Below are positions 9,152 through 16,841 of a stretch of 64,000 nt of DNA, one piece after another. Both the position numbers and the translations under genes were made by a program. The stretch spans positions 1 to 64,000 of the forward strand of contig NZ_JAYGHR010000001.1 of assembly GCF_034932365.1 (NCBI RefSeq), in the 5' to 3' direction. Position 1 is the first letter of the stretch; each line of letters begins with the position of its first letter. The notes beneath the pieces were generated by a model, which ran no database searches, was not told the DNA's origin, and worked only from the letters and a program-made list of their open reading frames with translations. The DNA is from Capilliphycus robustus (lineage in GTDB: Bacteria; Cyanobacteriota; Cyanobacteriia; Cyanobacteriales; Microcoleaceae).

Positions 9152-9643
9152 GTGATTACTCTGATTCTCATTCACCCTACTCAACCTATACCAGTCAATC
9201 GATGGACTTTTAAGGAAAAGTCAATTATTCGGATTGGCCGTGCAAAAGATAATGATATTGTGATTTACAATGCTGTTGTTTCTCGTCATCATTTAGAACT
9301 CTGGAATCGAGAATCGACTTGGGAAGTGGTGAGTTTTGGTACAAACGGAACTTATCTGAACAATCAGCCTCTAAATCAATTTTTTATTAAAGATGGAATG
9401 GTGATTCGTCTCGGACATTCAGGGCCTAGATTGATGGTGAAATTGAGTTCAATCGGAGTGAATGAAAGGGTTCAATCTCAGATAGAAGAACCGACGGTGA
9501 CTTCTCATGTGAATCCCGAGGTGTTGGTCGTTCAAAACCCTCCTGAGATTCAACAGCAAGAAGTTTTAGAAGATGAAGAATTAAACCTAGAAGACGATGA
9601 TGACGAAGATAACTCAACCACAACGATAGAATTTTTAGAATAG
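9152..9643 (+). CDS. FHA domain protein with acidic tail
   Basis: 163 residues from a GTG start. It is a paralogue of the 7685 gene: the FHA core has IRIGRAKDNDIVI, NAVVSRHHLEL and SFGTNGTYLNN. The C-terminus differs and ends in a strongly acidic run (EDEELNLEDDDDEDN). A stretch of about 120 bases without a gene precedes it. The next gene is on the opposite strand, so the FHA/PRC cluster ends here. Confidence 0.85.
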   Translation: MITLILIHPTQPIPVNRWTFKEKSIIRIGRAKDNDIVIYNAVVSRHHLELWNRESTWEVVSFGTNGTYLNNQPLNQFFIKDGMVIRLGHSGPRLMVKLSSIGVNERVQSQIEEPTVTSHVNPEVLVVQNPPEIQQQEVLEDEELNLEDDDDEDNSTTTIEFLE

Positions 9644-9659
9644 TATTTCCCAAGCTGAG

Positions 9660-10802
9660 TTAAGCGTACAATGTTTCTCCGGTATCGGGAGCGAAAATAA
9701 TCCCGTGATTTAAGTCAAGTTTAACAGAAATAAGATCGCCGGGTTTTAAACGGATTTCGACTGGAGTGATCAATTGAATTAACGTTTTAGAAAACTCGGA
9801 ATTGCTAGATACAGGTAAACTGGCTCGAACTAATGTTTCTCTTCCTAAAGGTTCGATCACATCAACTTCAACGGACAGCAAAGCTTGATTGCTTTTCCGG
9901 CTTACTGATTGAATTTCTTCTTCGCGAGGATTAGATGTCGCCAGTTCAATATGTTCGGGACGAATTCCTAAGTTAAAATTTTGTCGCTCTGTTGGATGGA
10001 GTTTCTCTTGGATTTCTACAGGACAGTTGAAAGACTGATTTCCAATCCAAAAGATGCTATTTCCATAGGTTACGGGTAAAATATTCATGGGTGGATTGCC
10101 TAAAAATGTGGCAACCATTTGATTAATCGGTTTAGCATAAACGGCTTGAGGTTCGCCAATTTGTTTAATTTTTCCTTGATCTAAAACAACGATTTTATCG
10201 GCGAGTGTCATCGCTTCGGTTTGATCATGGGTGACATAAATTGTGGTAATCTTTAACCGTTGATGTAACTTTTTGAGTTCGGCTCGGGTATCATCTCGCA
10301 GTTGAGCATCCAGGTTAGAAAGGGGTTCATCAAGTAGAAAAACCTGCGGTTCTCGAACAATCGCTCTCCCTAATGCGACTCGTTGTTGTTGTCCCCCTGA
10401 GAGTTGTTTGGGCTTGCGGTTGAGTAAGTGATCAATGGATAGCGATCGCGCAACTTTGTGAATTCTATCCTGGATCATTTGAGATTCAACCTGGCGCATT
10501 TTTAAACCAAAAGCCAAGTTTTCAGCCACCGTCATATGAGGATACAACGCATAATTTTGAAACACCATTGCGACATCTCGTTGACGAGCGGGAATTTCAT
10601 TAACCAAACGATTATTAATATAAAGATTCCCGCTTGTTGCTGTTTCTAAACCCGCTATCGTCCGCAAAATTGTAGATTTACCACAACCGGAAGGCCCTAA
10701 AAGCACCCAAAATTCACCATCGGGGATTTCCAAACTAATATCCTCAATAGCGGTAACATTATTATAGACTCGGTTGATTTTTTCTAAGCGAACATTTGCC
10801 AT
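9660..10802 (-). CDS. Carbohydrate-type ABC transporter ATP-binding protein (UgpC/MalK/MsmK family)
   Basis: About 380 residues from ATG 10802 (MANVRLEKINRVY); an upstream in-frame start at 10838 is less likely. Walker A is GPSGCGKST, the signature LSGGQQQRVALGRAI, Walker B VFLLDEPLSNLD, and the switch His lies in TIYVTHD. The C-terminal ~130 residues form the regulatory TOBE/OB region typical of sugar and glycerol-phosphate importers. No permease or binding protein is adjacent, so it probably energises importers encoded elsewhere. Substrate unknown. Confidence 0.88.
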   Translation of the reverse strand: MANVRLEKINRVYNNVTAIEDISLEIPDGEFWVLLGPSGCGKSTILRTIAGLETATSGNLYINNRLVNEIPARQRDVAMVFQNYALYPHMTVAENLAFGLKMRQVESQMIQDRIHKVARSLSIDHLLNRKPKQLSGGQQQRVALGRAIVREPQVFLLDEPLSNLDAQLRDDTRAELKKLHQRLKITTIYVTHDQTEAMTLADKIVVLDQGKIKQIGEPQAVYAKPINQMVATFLGNPPMNILPVTYGNSIFWIGNQSFNCPVEIQEKLHPTERQNFNLGIRPEHIELATSNPREEEIQSVSRKSNQALLSVEVDVIEPLGRETLVRASLPVSSNSEFSKTLIQLITPVEIRLKPGDLISVKLDLNHGIIFAPDTGETLYA

Positions 10803-10846
10803 CTTTTTCTTGAAACTTAGGGATATAAACTGATACAATAGAGAAA

Positions 10847-11128
10847 TTAAAGAGTAAGTTTATCAGCTAGATTTGATGAACTTGCTAACTGTTCAAGTTG
10901 AGAGACTGTCCGTTCTAATTCTTCAATGAGAGGTGTTGTTTCTCCCTTTTGAAAGGCTACAACTATCGCTCGATAATACCAAAGGGTTCCGGCTTTTCCG
11001 CCTGTAAATCGCTGCCAAATCGCTTCCCCAACTTGGCGATAATCTTGTACAATAGAACGGGCGTTATAAAGTTGATCGGAAGCCGAAACCAAACGAACTG
11101 AAGGCGAAGCTGTCGGAAGATGGTCAAG
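10847..11128 (-). pseudogene. HD-domain phosphohydrolase, C-terminal fragment (split by insertion)
   Basis: Reading leftward from the insertion, this frame gives LDHLPTASPSVRLVSASDQL and then LYNARSIVQDY..WQRFTGGKAGTLWYYRAIVVAFQ. That is the C-terminal half of the RelA/SpoT-like HD hydrolases common in cyanobacteria. It has lost its start. The N-terminal part lies beyond the tnpB element at 12475-12642. Compared with the family as I remember it, about 50 residues around the HD motif (ALLHDA..) are present in neither fragment. Confidence 0.75.
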
Positions 11129-12473
11129 TTGACATCCTCTCCGCCCTCAAGGACGGAGATTCCAAACATCACTGTCTGGGTTTCCTCTTTCGTTGAGTTG
11201 ACTTACTCGGTTGGGTTTCCCCGCCCAAGCAGAGATCAGTCTCTCGGGAGGCGTTGATTTCCGTCTGCCCGACGGTATTTGATAGCTGTTTTAATGCAGA
11301 TTTTAGAATGTTTTTGGCGGCATTTTCGTCTCGGTCTGCTACATACCCACAGTGAGGACATTTATGAGTTCTCGTACTGAGAGTTTTGACAACCTTTTCA
11401 CCGCAATTTGAGCAGTTTTGAGATGTGTATGCGGGTTCAACTGCTACAACCGGAACCCCATAAATTCTCCCAAAATACTCCAGCCATTCTCTAAATCTGT
11501 ACCAAGCAGCATCATTAATTGATTTAGCTAAATGATGATTTTTAACTAAATTGCGTATCCGTAGGTTTTCAATCGCTACCAAGTCGTTAGACTGTATGAC
11601 GTGTTGGGCCTGTTTACAAACCCAATCATTACGTCTGCGTGAAACCTTGAGATGCGCCCTTCCTAAGCGATTTTTGGCTTTTTTACGGTTTTGACTTCCC
11701 TTTTTTTTTCGAGATAATCGACGTTGCAGCTTTTTAATTCGTCGCTCATCTTTTCTTAGAAAACGGGGATTCTCTACCTGTGAGCCAAAAGAATCGGTGT
11801 AGAAATGGTTTAAACCGACATCCAAACCTGTTTGTTTGTTACTGAGTTCTTTGTTTTCCTCCCTTTCATGGTCTATCAAAAATTGAGCATAGTAACCATC
11901 GTGTCTTCTAATCACCCTAACCCGTTTAATTTGTTGGAGTTGATAGAAGTGTAAATCTCGGCTACCCCAAAGTTTAAATGTACCCGCTTGAAACTTATCT
12001 AAAAACGTTAAATAACGTCTATCTTCTGAAAGTTTCCATCCCGATGTTTTGTATTCAACAGATGCTCGGACTTGGTACTTTTTAAACTTTGGAAATCCTT
12101 TTTTCCCCGGTATTTTTTGCCGACATTTTTGATAAAATCGTTCAATGGATGCCCATGCTCTTTCCGCCTGTGCTTGTCGAGCCATAGAATTGAGTTGGTT
12201 TACCCAGGGAAAACTCGGGTTGTCTGACAGCAGTTTGCAGTAGGCATAAGCGTCGTTACGACTTTTGATTTGACCGTCTATCCATGCTTTAATGATGCTA
12301 TTACGGACGAATCGACCTGTACGGATAGCTTCGTCTAGCCTTCTGTACTGGGCAACAGTTCCTTGTAGCTTCATTTCGTAGACAATCATGTTTATCATTG
12401 TCGAGCCACGATAAACTATTGTAGCATAAAACAATCCGTCGTGAACGACCTTGCTCTAAACCTGCTTCTCTTG
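11129..12473 (-). mobile_element. tnpB-only IS200/IS605 (IS1341-type) element inserted in the HD gene
   Basis: The element carries tnpB but no tnpA. At the right end an 8-bp hairpin CTCCGTCC-TTGA-GGGCGGAG (11139-11158, minus strand) lies just after the tnpB stop, followed by GATGTCAA. At the left end the host frame runs up to TTAC. TTAC at the left and TCAA at the right match the cleavage tetranucleotides of the IS608 group, and I used them to set the ends. A small stem GTCG-TTCA-CGAC lies inside the left end (12438-12449). The host sequences on the two sides are not contiguous. Confidence 0.7.
11169..12389 (-). CDS. tnpB: TnpB RNA-guided nuclease (OrfB, IS605 family)
   Basis: About 406 residues from ATG 12389 (MIVYEMKLQGT), although the frame is open to 12434. 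The RuvC active site is complete: Asp190 in LDVGLNH, Glu274 in AIENL and Asp354 in DRDENAA. The zinc finger has Cys326, 329, 344 and 347. TnpB proteins are RNA-guided DNA nucleases that use a guide RNA from the 3' end of their own element. Here that would be the C-terminal coding region through the right-end hairpin. No frameshift is seen, so it is potentially active. No TnpA is encoded alongside. Confidence 0.9.
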   Translation of the reverse strand: MIVYEMKLQGTVAQYRRLDEAIRTGRFVRNSIIKAWIDGQIKSRNDAYAYCKLLSDNPSFPWVNQLNSMARQAQAERAWASIERFYQKCRQKIPGKKGFPKFKKYQVRASVEYKTSGWKLSEDRRYLTFLDKFQAGTFKLWGSRDLHFYQLQQIKRVRVIRRHDGYYAQFLIDHEREENKELSNKQTGLDVGLNHFYTDSFGSQVENPRFLRKDERRIKKLQRRLSRKKKGSQNRKKAKNRLGRAHLKVSRRRNDWVCKQAQHVIQSNDLVAIENLRIRNLVKNHHLAKSINDAAWYRFREWLEYFGRIYGVPVVAVEPAYTSQNCSNCGEKVVKTLSTRTHKCPHCGYVADRDENAAKNILKSALKQLSNTVGQTEINASRETDLCLGGETQPSKSTQRKRKPRQ

Positions 12474-12474
12474 G

Positions 12475-12642
12475 TAACAATGCTGCGATCGCTTCCGACT
12501 CGTTAGCTCCGTATTCTAAGGCAATGCTGGCGACTCCCAACAAATGCGCCACATAAGGAACCCCCGAACCTTTACGAACTTGATCGGCGTGGAGTTCACA
12601 GGCGTAGACGAGTGCTTGACGAAAACGAGAGGATAGGATCAT
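12475..12642 (-). pseudogene. HD-domain phosphohydrolase, N-terminal fragment (split by insertion)
   Basis: 56 codons from ATG 12642 read MILSSRFRQALVYACELHAD and continue through RKGSGVPYVAHLLGVASIAL to ESEAIAALL, the N-terminus of an HD-domain (RelA/SpoT-like) hydrolase. After ALL the frame enters the insertion element. The conserved HD motif should come immediately after this point and is missing. The C-terminal part is at 10847-11128. The gene is certainly inactive as drawn. Confidence 0.78.
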
Positions 12643-12773
12643 CTTTTCTGCTCAATCTCCTCTTAAAATAACATAAAAGATTTTACTAAAAATCATTTTC
12701 CTGATATTGTTAAACATGGTTTTATTTTTTAGATAAAATTTTAGAAAATTTAACGATTTTTGGGATAAACAAT

Positions 12774-13496
12774 ATGGATAAATTTCGAGTCGAAGTCATC
12801 GCCCAAACCCCGAACCCCCAGACCGTCATTTATGCAGCAATGCACCAAGATTATTCTGATCAATTTATCATTGATGAACGGGATCAATGGCCGTCAGAAA
12901 CAAAATGCGGTGAGATTATTGTCAAGCGATTGTTAGCGGGAGATAGAGGACATTACGGCCCTTTAGAACACGTTCAAATCGTCTTGAATTGCGGCTATTT
13001 TCCCCATAGCGTGATGCAGCAAGCGCGTACACATCGGGTAGGAATTTCCTTTGATGTTCAGAGTTTTCGGTACACGGGACAACAGTTTCTAGAAGTTTTA
13101 GAAGGTAAAAAAGATCTCGAAGACGTTTTTTATCTGCGTCCGGTTGGCGACTATACAAACCGACAAGGCAAAAAATATTACTACTCTCTAGAACAACGTC
13201 AAGCTGATTTAGACTGGTGTTTAGAAGCTGTAAAACGCTATCAAATTGACTTTGAAAACGGAATGTCTGAAGAACACGCTAGAGGGAAACTTCCCTTTGA
13301 TTATCGTCAACATTTTGTGGTCAGTTTAAACTTGCGAACCTTGCTACATTTTCTGGATTTACGCTATAAAAAAGATGCTCAACTGGAAATTCAAAAACTT
13401 TGTGAACTGATGTGGCCTCATCTGGAAACCTGGGCGCCAGAAGTTGCAGCATGGTACAAAACAACTCGCATGGGAAAAGCCAGACTTTCGCCCTAA
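12774..13496 (+). CDS. thyX: Flavin-dependent thymidylate synthase
   Basis: Makes dTMP from dUMP using FAD, NADPH and methylenetetrahydrofolate. 240 residues. The ThyX signature RTHRVGISFDVQSFRY lies at 85-100 (family motif RHRxxS...SxRY; here the second residue is Thr). YGPLEH near 61 and NLRTLLHFLDLR near 183 are further ThyX features. The genes for dUTPase and a dCMP-deaminase-like enzyme follow in the same direction, which makes a coherent dUMP-to-dTMP neighbourhood. No separate ThyA is seen in the window. Confidence 0.94.
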   Translation: MDKFRVEVIAQTPNPQTVIYAAMHQDYSDQFIIDERDQWPSETKCGEIIVKRLLAGDRGHYGPLEHVQIVLNCGYFPHSVMQQARTHRVGISFDVQSFRYTGQQFLEVLEGKKDLEDVFYLRPVGDYTNRQGKKYYYSLEQRQADLDWCLEAVKRYQIDFENGMSEEHARGKLPFDYRQHFVVSLNLRTLLHFLDLRYKKDAQLEIQKLCELMWPHLETWAPEVAAWYKTTRMGKARLSP

Positions 13497-13523
13497 ATTC
13501 CTGATAGAATAAAGGTTAATCGT

Positions 13524-13707
13524 GTTGATAGTGGGAAAACATAAATAATTGCTGAACCCGCCCCTACATGACTGGTCACTGTAAACTGTAAACTGTAAAC
13601 TGTGTAAGAGGGGCGGGTTTATATAAGTTGATAGTGGGAAAACATAAATAATTGCTGAACCCGCCCCTACATGACTGGTCACTGTAAACTGTAAACTGTA
13701 AACTGTA
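13524..13707. repeat. Tandem duplication (period 103 bp) containing ACTGTAA heptads
   Basis: An ~81-base unit beginning GTTGATAGTGGGAAAACATA occurs at 13524-13604 and again, apparently without change, at 13627-13707. Each unit holds AACCCGCCCCTAC and three ACTGTAA heptamers. Behind the first copy GAGGGGCGGGTTT is complementary to AACCCGCCCCT, so a hairpin can form. This repeat fills most of the 314-base gap between thyX and dut. Confidence 0.85.
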
Positions 13708-13810
13708 ATGAGGCGCGCCCCTACGCTTGGGATGATTGATGAGTCGGACATGATATTATCTAGCAAGATGCTTGCACTCTTGTTAAAAATTTTCGGGAAA
13801 ATATGAGAAA

Positions 13811-14239
13811 ATGAAAATCAAAATATTGAGACTCAACGAAGCGGCAATTTTGCCAAAATACGCCCATCCCAATGATGCGGGATTAGATTTATATTCAATA
13901 GAAGATCAAGAGATTTTACCGGGAGAAAGCAAACTCATTCATACCGGAATTTCTATCGAACTTTCACCCGGAACCGAAGCCCAAATTCGTCCTCGTAGCG
14001 GTTTAGCCCTCAAACATCAAATCACCGTATTAAATACACCCGGTACCATAGACGCAGACTATCGGGGCGAAATAGGGGTGATTTTAATCAATCATGGCAA
14101 AACAACCTTTAATATTAATAAAGGCATGAAAATCGCCCAACTCGTTATCGCACCCGTCATTCATGCCGAAATCGAAGAAGTTCAACAACTCAATTCAACC
14201 ATTAGAGGAGATAATGGATTTGGATCAAGCGGTGTTTAA
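13811..14239 (+). CDS. dut: dUTP diphosphatase
   Basis: Hydrolyses dUTP to dUMP, keeping uracil out of DNA and feeding thymidylate synthesis. 142 residues with all five trimeric dUTPase motifs in order: DAGLDLYS, PRSGLALK, NTPGTIDADYRGEIGV, KGMKIAQLVI and the C-terminal RGDNGFGSSGV. An extended -10-like element (TGATATTAT) lies about 55 bases upstream within the GGACATGATATTA motif discussed in findings. The deaminase gene follows after 3 bases. Confidence 0.95.
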   Translation: MKIKILRLNEAAILPKYAHPNDAGLDLYSIEDQEILPGESKLIHTGISIELSPGTEAQIRPRSGLALKHQITVLNTPGTIDADYRGEIGVILINHGKTTFNINKGMKIAQLVIAPVIHAEIEEVQQLNSTIRGDNGFGSSGV

Positions 14240-14242
14240 TTC

Positions 14243-14797
14243 ATGGATGAAAAAATTTCCAACAACTACGAACCCCCACTCCGCCCCACTTGGGACGAAT
14301 ATTTTTTGATGTTAGCCAAACTCGCCGCTACCCGATCAACTTGCTTGGCGTTTCCGGTGGGTGCAGTGATTGTCAAAGATCGGCAAGTGGTCGCCACAGG
14401 GTATAATGGTTCACCATCCGGCTCAGTACACTGCACAACCCAAGGTTTTTGCTATCCGGGGTTGAGTAGCTGTGACGCCAGTTCATCTTTACCCTCACGG
14501 GCGGTTCACGCTGAAGCTAATGCGATCGCCCAAGCTGCTAAACACGGAATTAGTTGTGGGGGAGCGAGTATTTATGTGACGTTAGAACCCTGTCTTTCTT
14601 GTTTGAAATTAGTGATTTCTGCTGGGATTAAAGAGGTGTATTATGAAACTTCTTTTAACAAGGGTGAAAAAGCAATGGTTAGAGATTTATTTGTCAGTGA
14701 AGATTTAGTTAAACTAAAGCAGATTTATCTTTCAGAAGCGATCACCCAAAAAGCCGCAGATTTTTTGTTAAAACCGACTTCTATTCCCCAAAGTTAA
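14243..14797 (+). CDS. Deoxycytidylate/cytidine deaminase family protein (ComEB-like)
   Basis: 184 residues of the zinc-dependent CDA fold: the HAEAN motif (AVHAEANAIAQAA) and the second zinc site EPCLSCLKL are both intact. CTTQGFCYPGLSSCDASSSL with extra cysteines is typical of dCMP deaminases. With dut 3 bases upstream and thyX nearby, conversion of dCMP to dUMP is the best guess. The ATG is 3 bases after the dut stop, so the genes are probably co-translated. Substrate specificity cannot be read from sequence alone. Confidence 0.88.
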   Translation: MDEKISNNYEPPLRPTWDEYFLMLAKLAATRSTCLAFPVGAVIVKDRQVVATGYNGSPSGSVHCTTQGFCYPGLSSCDASSSLPSRAVHAEANAIAQAAKHGISCGGASIYVTLEPCLSCLKLVISAGIKEVYYETSFNKGEKAMVRDLFVSEDLVKLKQIYLSEAITQKAADFLLKPTSIPQS

Positions 14798-14798
14798 A

Positions 14799-15002
14799 AT
14801 GTCCGATCCCAATTTTACAAACTCAGAAACTCAATTAGATCAATGGCAATTTAACCTTAGACAAGCCAATGATAATAATATTTTCTGTCATTGTCGCCAA
14901 TGTAATTATGAATGGGTAGATTCTTCCGATGAGGCATCGTGTCCCACTTGTGGGAGTTCAGACGTTGAATATATCGCCTGTTGGCAGTTTCCTGATGATT
15001 AA
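14799..15002 (+). CDS. Small zinc-ribbon protein
   Basis: 67 residues. A CxxC pair (CHCRQC) and a second pair (CPTCGSSD) flank YEWVDSSDEAS, which forms a zinc ribbon. The C-terminus is acidic. Its ATG comes one base after the deaminase stop, so it belongs to the same transcript. No function is known to me; a metal-binding accessory to the nucleotide genes is conceivable. Confidence 0.75.
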   Translation: MSDPNFTNSETQLDQWQFNLRQANDNNIFCHCRQCNYEWVDSSDEASCPTCGSSDVEYIACWQFPDD

Positions 15003-15059
15003 ACCCATGAGACAATAAAGGTGAATTGAGTTTAATGCAATATCAGGGGGTTAGATGGA

Positions 15060-15629
15060 GTGAGACTGGTGATTCTCGGAGGGCCAGGCGCCGGAAAAGG
15101 GACACAAGCCGAAGGGATATCTCAGCATCTCGATATCCCCTCGATATCAACGGGTGAGGTTTTGCGAAACGCGATCGCCGATCAAACCAACCTCGGCGAA
15201 AAAGCCCGTCCCTACGTGGAAAAAGGGGAATTGGTACCCGATGATATTATGATTCAATTCATTCGTCAACGGTTACTTCAACTCGATGTCAGTCAGGGAT
15301 GGTTGCTTGATGGCTATCCACGCACTGCATTTCAAGCCGAAGAATTGGATTTTTTACTCGAAGATTTGGGACAACAATTAAATTGGACAATTTATCTCAA
15401 TGTTCCCGAAGATGAACTGATGAAACGTTCATTACAACGATCGCGTTCAGACGATCAACCAGAGATTATTCAACGTCGGATAGAAGTCTTTTATCAACGT
15501 ACCATCCCTATACTAGAATACTACAGTCCGCGCAATCGCTTACTTGATATTAATGGTAATCAACCTCCCGAACAAGTCCAACAGGAAATTTTAAGTCAGT
15601 TGAGACGTTCCGCAACTTCCGAGACTTGA
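15060..15629 (+). CDS. adk: Adenylate kinase, short form
   Basis: Interconverts ATP + AMP and 2 ADP. 189 residues from GTG 15060, with AGGGGG about 9 bases upstream; the nearby ATG GAG TGA cannot be used. P-loop GGPGAGKGT (7-15), NMP-binding STGEVLRNAI, and DGYPRT near 85. The LID region is short and lacks zinc cysteines, as in the short adenylate kinases of cyanobacteria. It lies 58 bases behind the zinc-ribbon gene and 40 before the RNase PH gene, in a continuous gene train. Confidence 0.94.
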   Translation: MRLVILGGPGAGKGTQAEGISQHLDIPSISTGEVLRNAIADQTNLGEKARPYVEKGELVPDDIMIQFIRQRLLQLDVSQGWLLDGYPRTAFQAEELDFLLEDLGQQLNWTIYLNVPEDELMKRSLQRSRSDDQPEIIQRRIEVFYQRTIPILEYYSPRNRLLDINGNQPPEQVQQEILSQLRRSATSET

Positions 15630-15668
15630 AAACAGTTCATTTCCAAATACTAATATAGGTAAATTATT

Positions 15669-16394
15669 ATGGCTTGGCAACGTCTGGATGATAGACAACC
15701 GGATCAACTGCGTCCTGTTTCTTTTGAACTCAATTATACTCGCTATTCTGCGGCTTCTGTACTTACAAAATGCGGGAATACTCAAGTCTTGTGTAATGTG
15801 ACAATTCAACCCGGAGTTCCTAACTTTTTAAAAGATAGTGGACAAGGTTGGTTAACCGCAGAATACCGAATGTTACCGGGTGCGACTCAACAACGTCAAC
15901 CTCGGGAATTGATGAAATTATCAGGAAGAACCCAAGAAATTCAGCGTTTAATAGGTCGAAGTTTACGCGCTGCGGTAGACTTCAAACTATTAGGTGAAAA
16001 AACCGTTATTATTGATGCGGATGTTCTGCAAGCGGATGCGGGAACTCGTACTGCTTCGATAACAGGTGGGTTTGTGGCGTTAGCCAATGCGTTTAATCAA
16101 TTAGTCGAAAAAGGAGAATTAGAAAAATCACCAATTTCTCATCAAATTGCTGCCGTTTCTGTGGGATTATTAGAGGGGGAACCTTATTTAGATTTAAACT
16201 ACGAAGAAGATGTAGCGGCAGATATTGATTTTAATATTGTAATGAACGATCAATTGGGAATGATTGAATTACAAGGAACAGCAGAAGCCGAAAGTTTTAC
16301 TCGTCAGCAGTTAAACAAAATTATGGATTATGCTGAAATTGGAATTAAACAGTTATTAGAAGCCCAACGTCAAGCGTTAAACAGTGAACAGTGA
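15669..16394 (+). CDS. rph: Ribonuclease PH
   Basis: Phosphate-dependent 3'-5' exoribonuclease that trims tRNA 3' ends. 241 residues. RPVSFELNYTRYSAASVL opens the RNase PH fold, and LMKLSGRTQEIQRLIGRSLR and VLQADAGTRTASITGGFVAL carry the phosphate- and RNA-binding residues. The last codons (AAC AGT GAA CAG TGA) are two heptad repeats of the adjoining STRR array, so the repeat supplies the final residues NSEQ and the stop codon. Confidence 0.93.
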   Translation: MAWQRLDDRQPDQLRPVSFELNYTRYSAASVLTKCGNTQVLCNVTIQPGVPNFLKDSGQGWLTAEYRMLPGATQQRQPRELMKLSGRTQEIQRLIGRSLRAAVDFKLLGEKTVIIDADVLQADAGTRTASITGGFVALANAFNQLVEKGELEKSPISHQIAAVSVGLLEGEPYLDLNYEEDVAADIDFNIVMNDQLGMIELQGTAEAESFTRQQLNKIMDYAEIGIKQLLEAQRQALNSEQ

Positions 16395-16795
16395 ACAGCT
16401 TTGTAGGGGCGGGTTAATTACAGTTTACAGTTTACAGTTTACAGTTACCCAACGGCATAGAGCAAAGTTCCTTCTTGACGGAAACCGCCTGTCTTGGGCA
16501 GCATTCCCTCTCTTGCAAACTTCGCTCTCGACGGAAACCGCCAAGTCGCGAGTTTGCGCTGGCGCCCGCAGGTGGCGCGGGGTCTGCCCGCAAGATCGGA
16601 CTTTGCGCTACCGACTATTCCGCGCCCGTCGCAAGGAACGCGCTGGTTACTGGTCACTTGGTCGTTTACTGATTACTGTTCACTGGTTACTGATTACTGA
16701 TTACTGATTACTGTTTACTGATTACTGATTACTGTTTACTGGTCACTGGTCACTGATTACTGATTACTGTTCACTGTTTAAACCCGCCCCTACAT
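16384..16795. repeat. STRR heptad arrays with a GC-rich island
   Basis: Starts with CAGTGAA and TTACAGT heptads (16384-16447), followed by a GC-rich island (about 16460-16650) that contains GACGGAAACCGCC twice. A second array follows, built of TGATTAC, TGGTCAC and TGTTCAC heptads up to about 16780. AACCCGCCCCTAC closes it. Open frames across this stretch are repeat artefacts. The island recurs in inverted orientation at 20033-20090. Confidence 0.85.
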
Positions 16796-16841
16796 TTGTG
16801 TGGGGGGTAAGTTTAGATAAATTTTTGAGGGGAAGACATAA

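Noticed and set aside
16384..16707. Several plus-strand frames in the STRR and GC-rich island
   Set aside because: They are translations of heptad repeats (a period of 7 keeps several frames open) and contain no domain.
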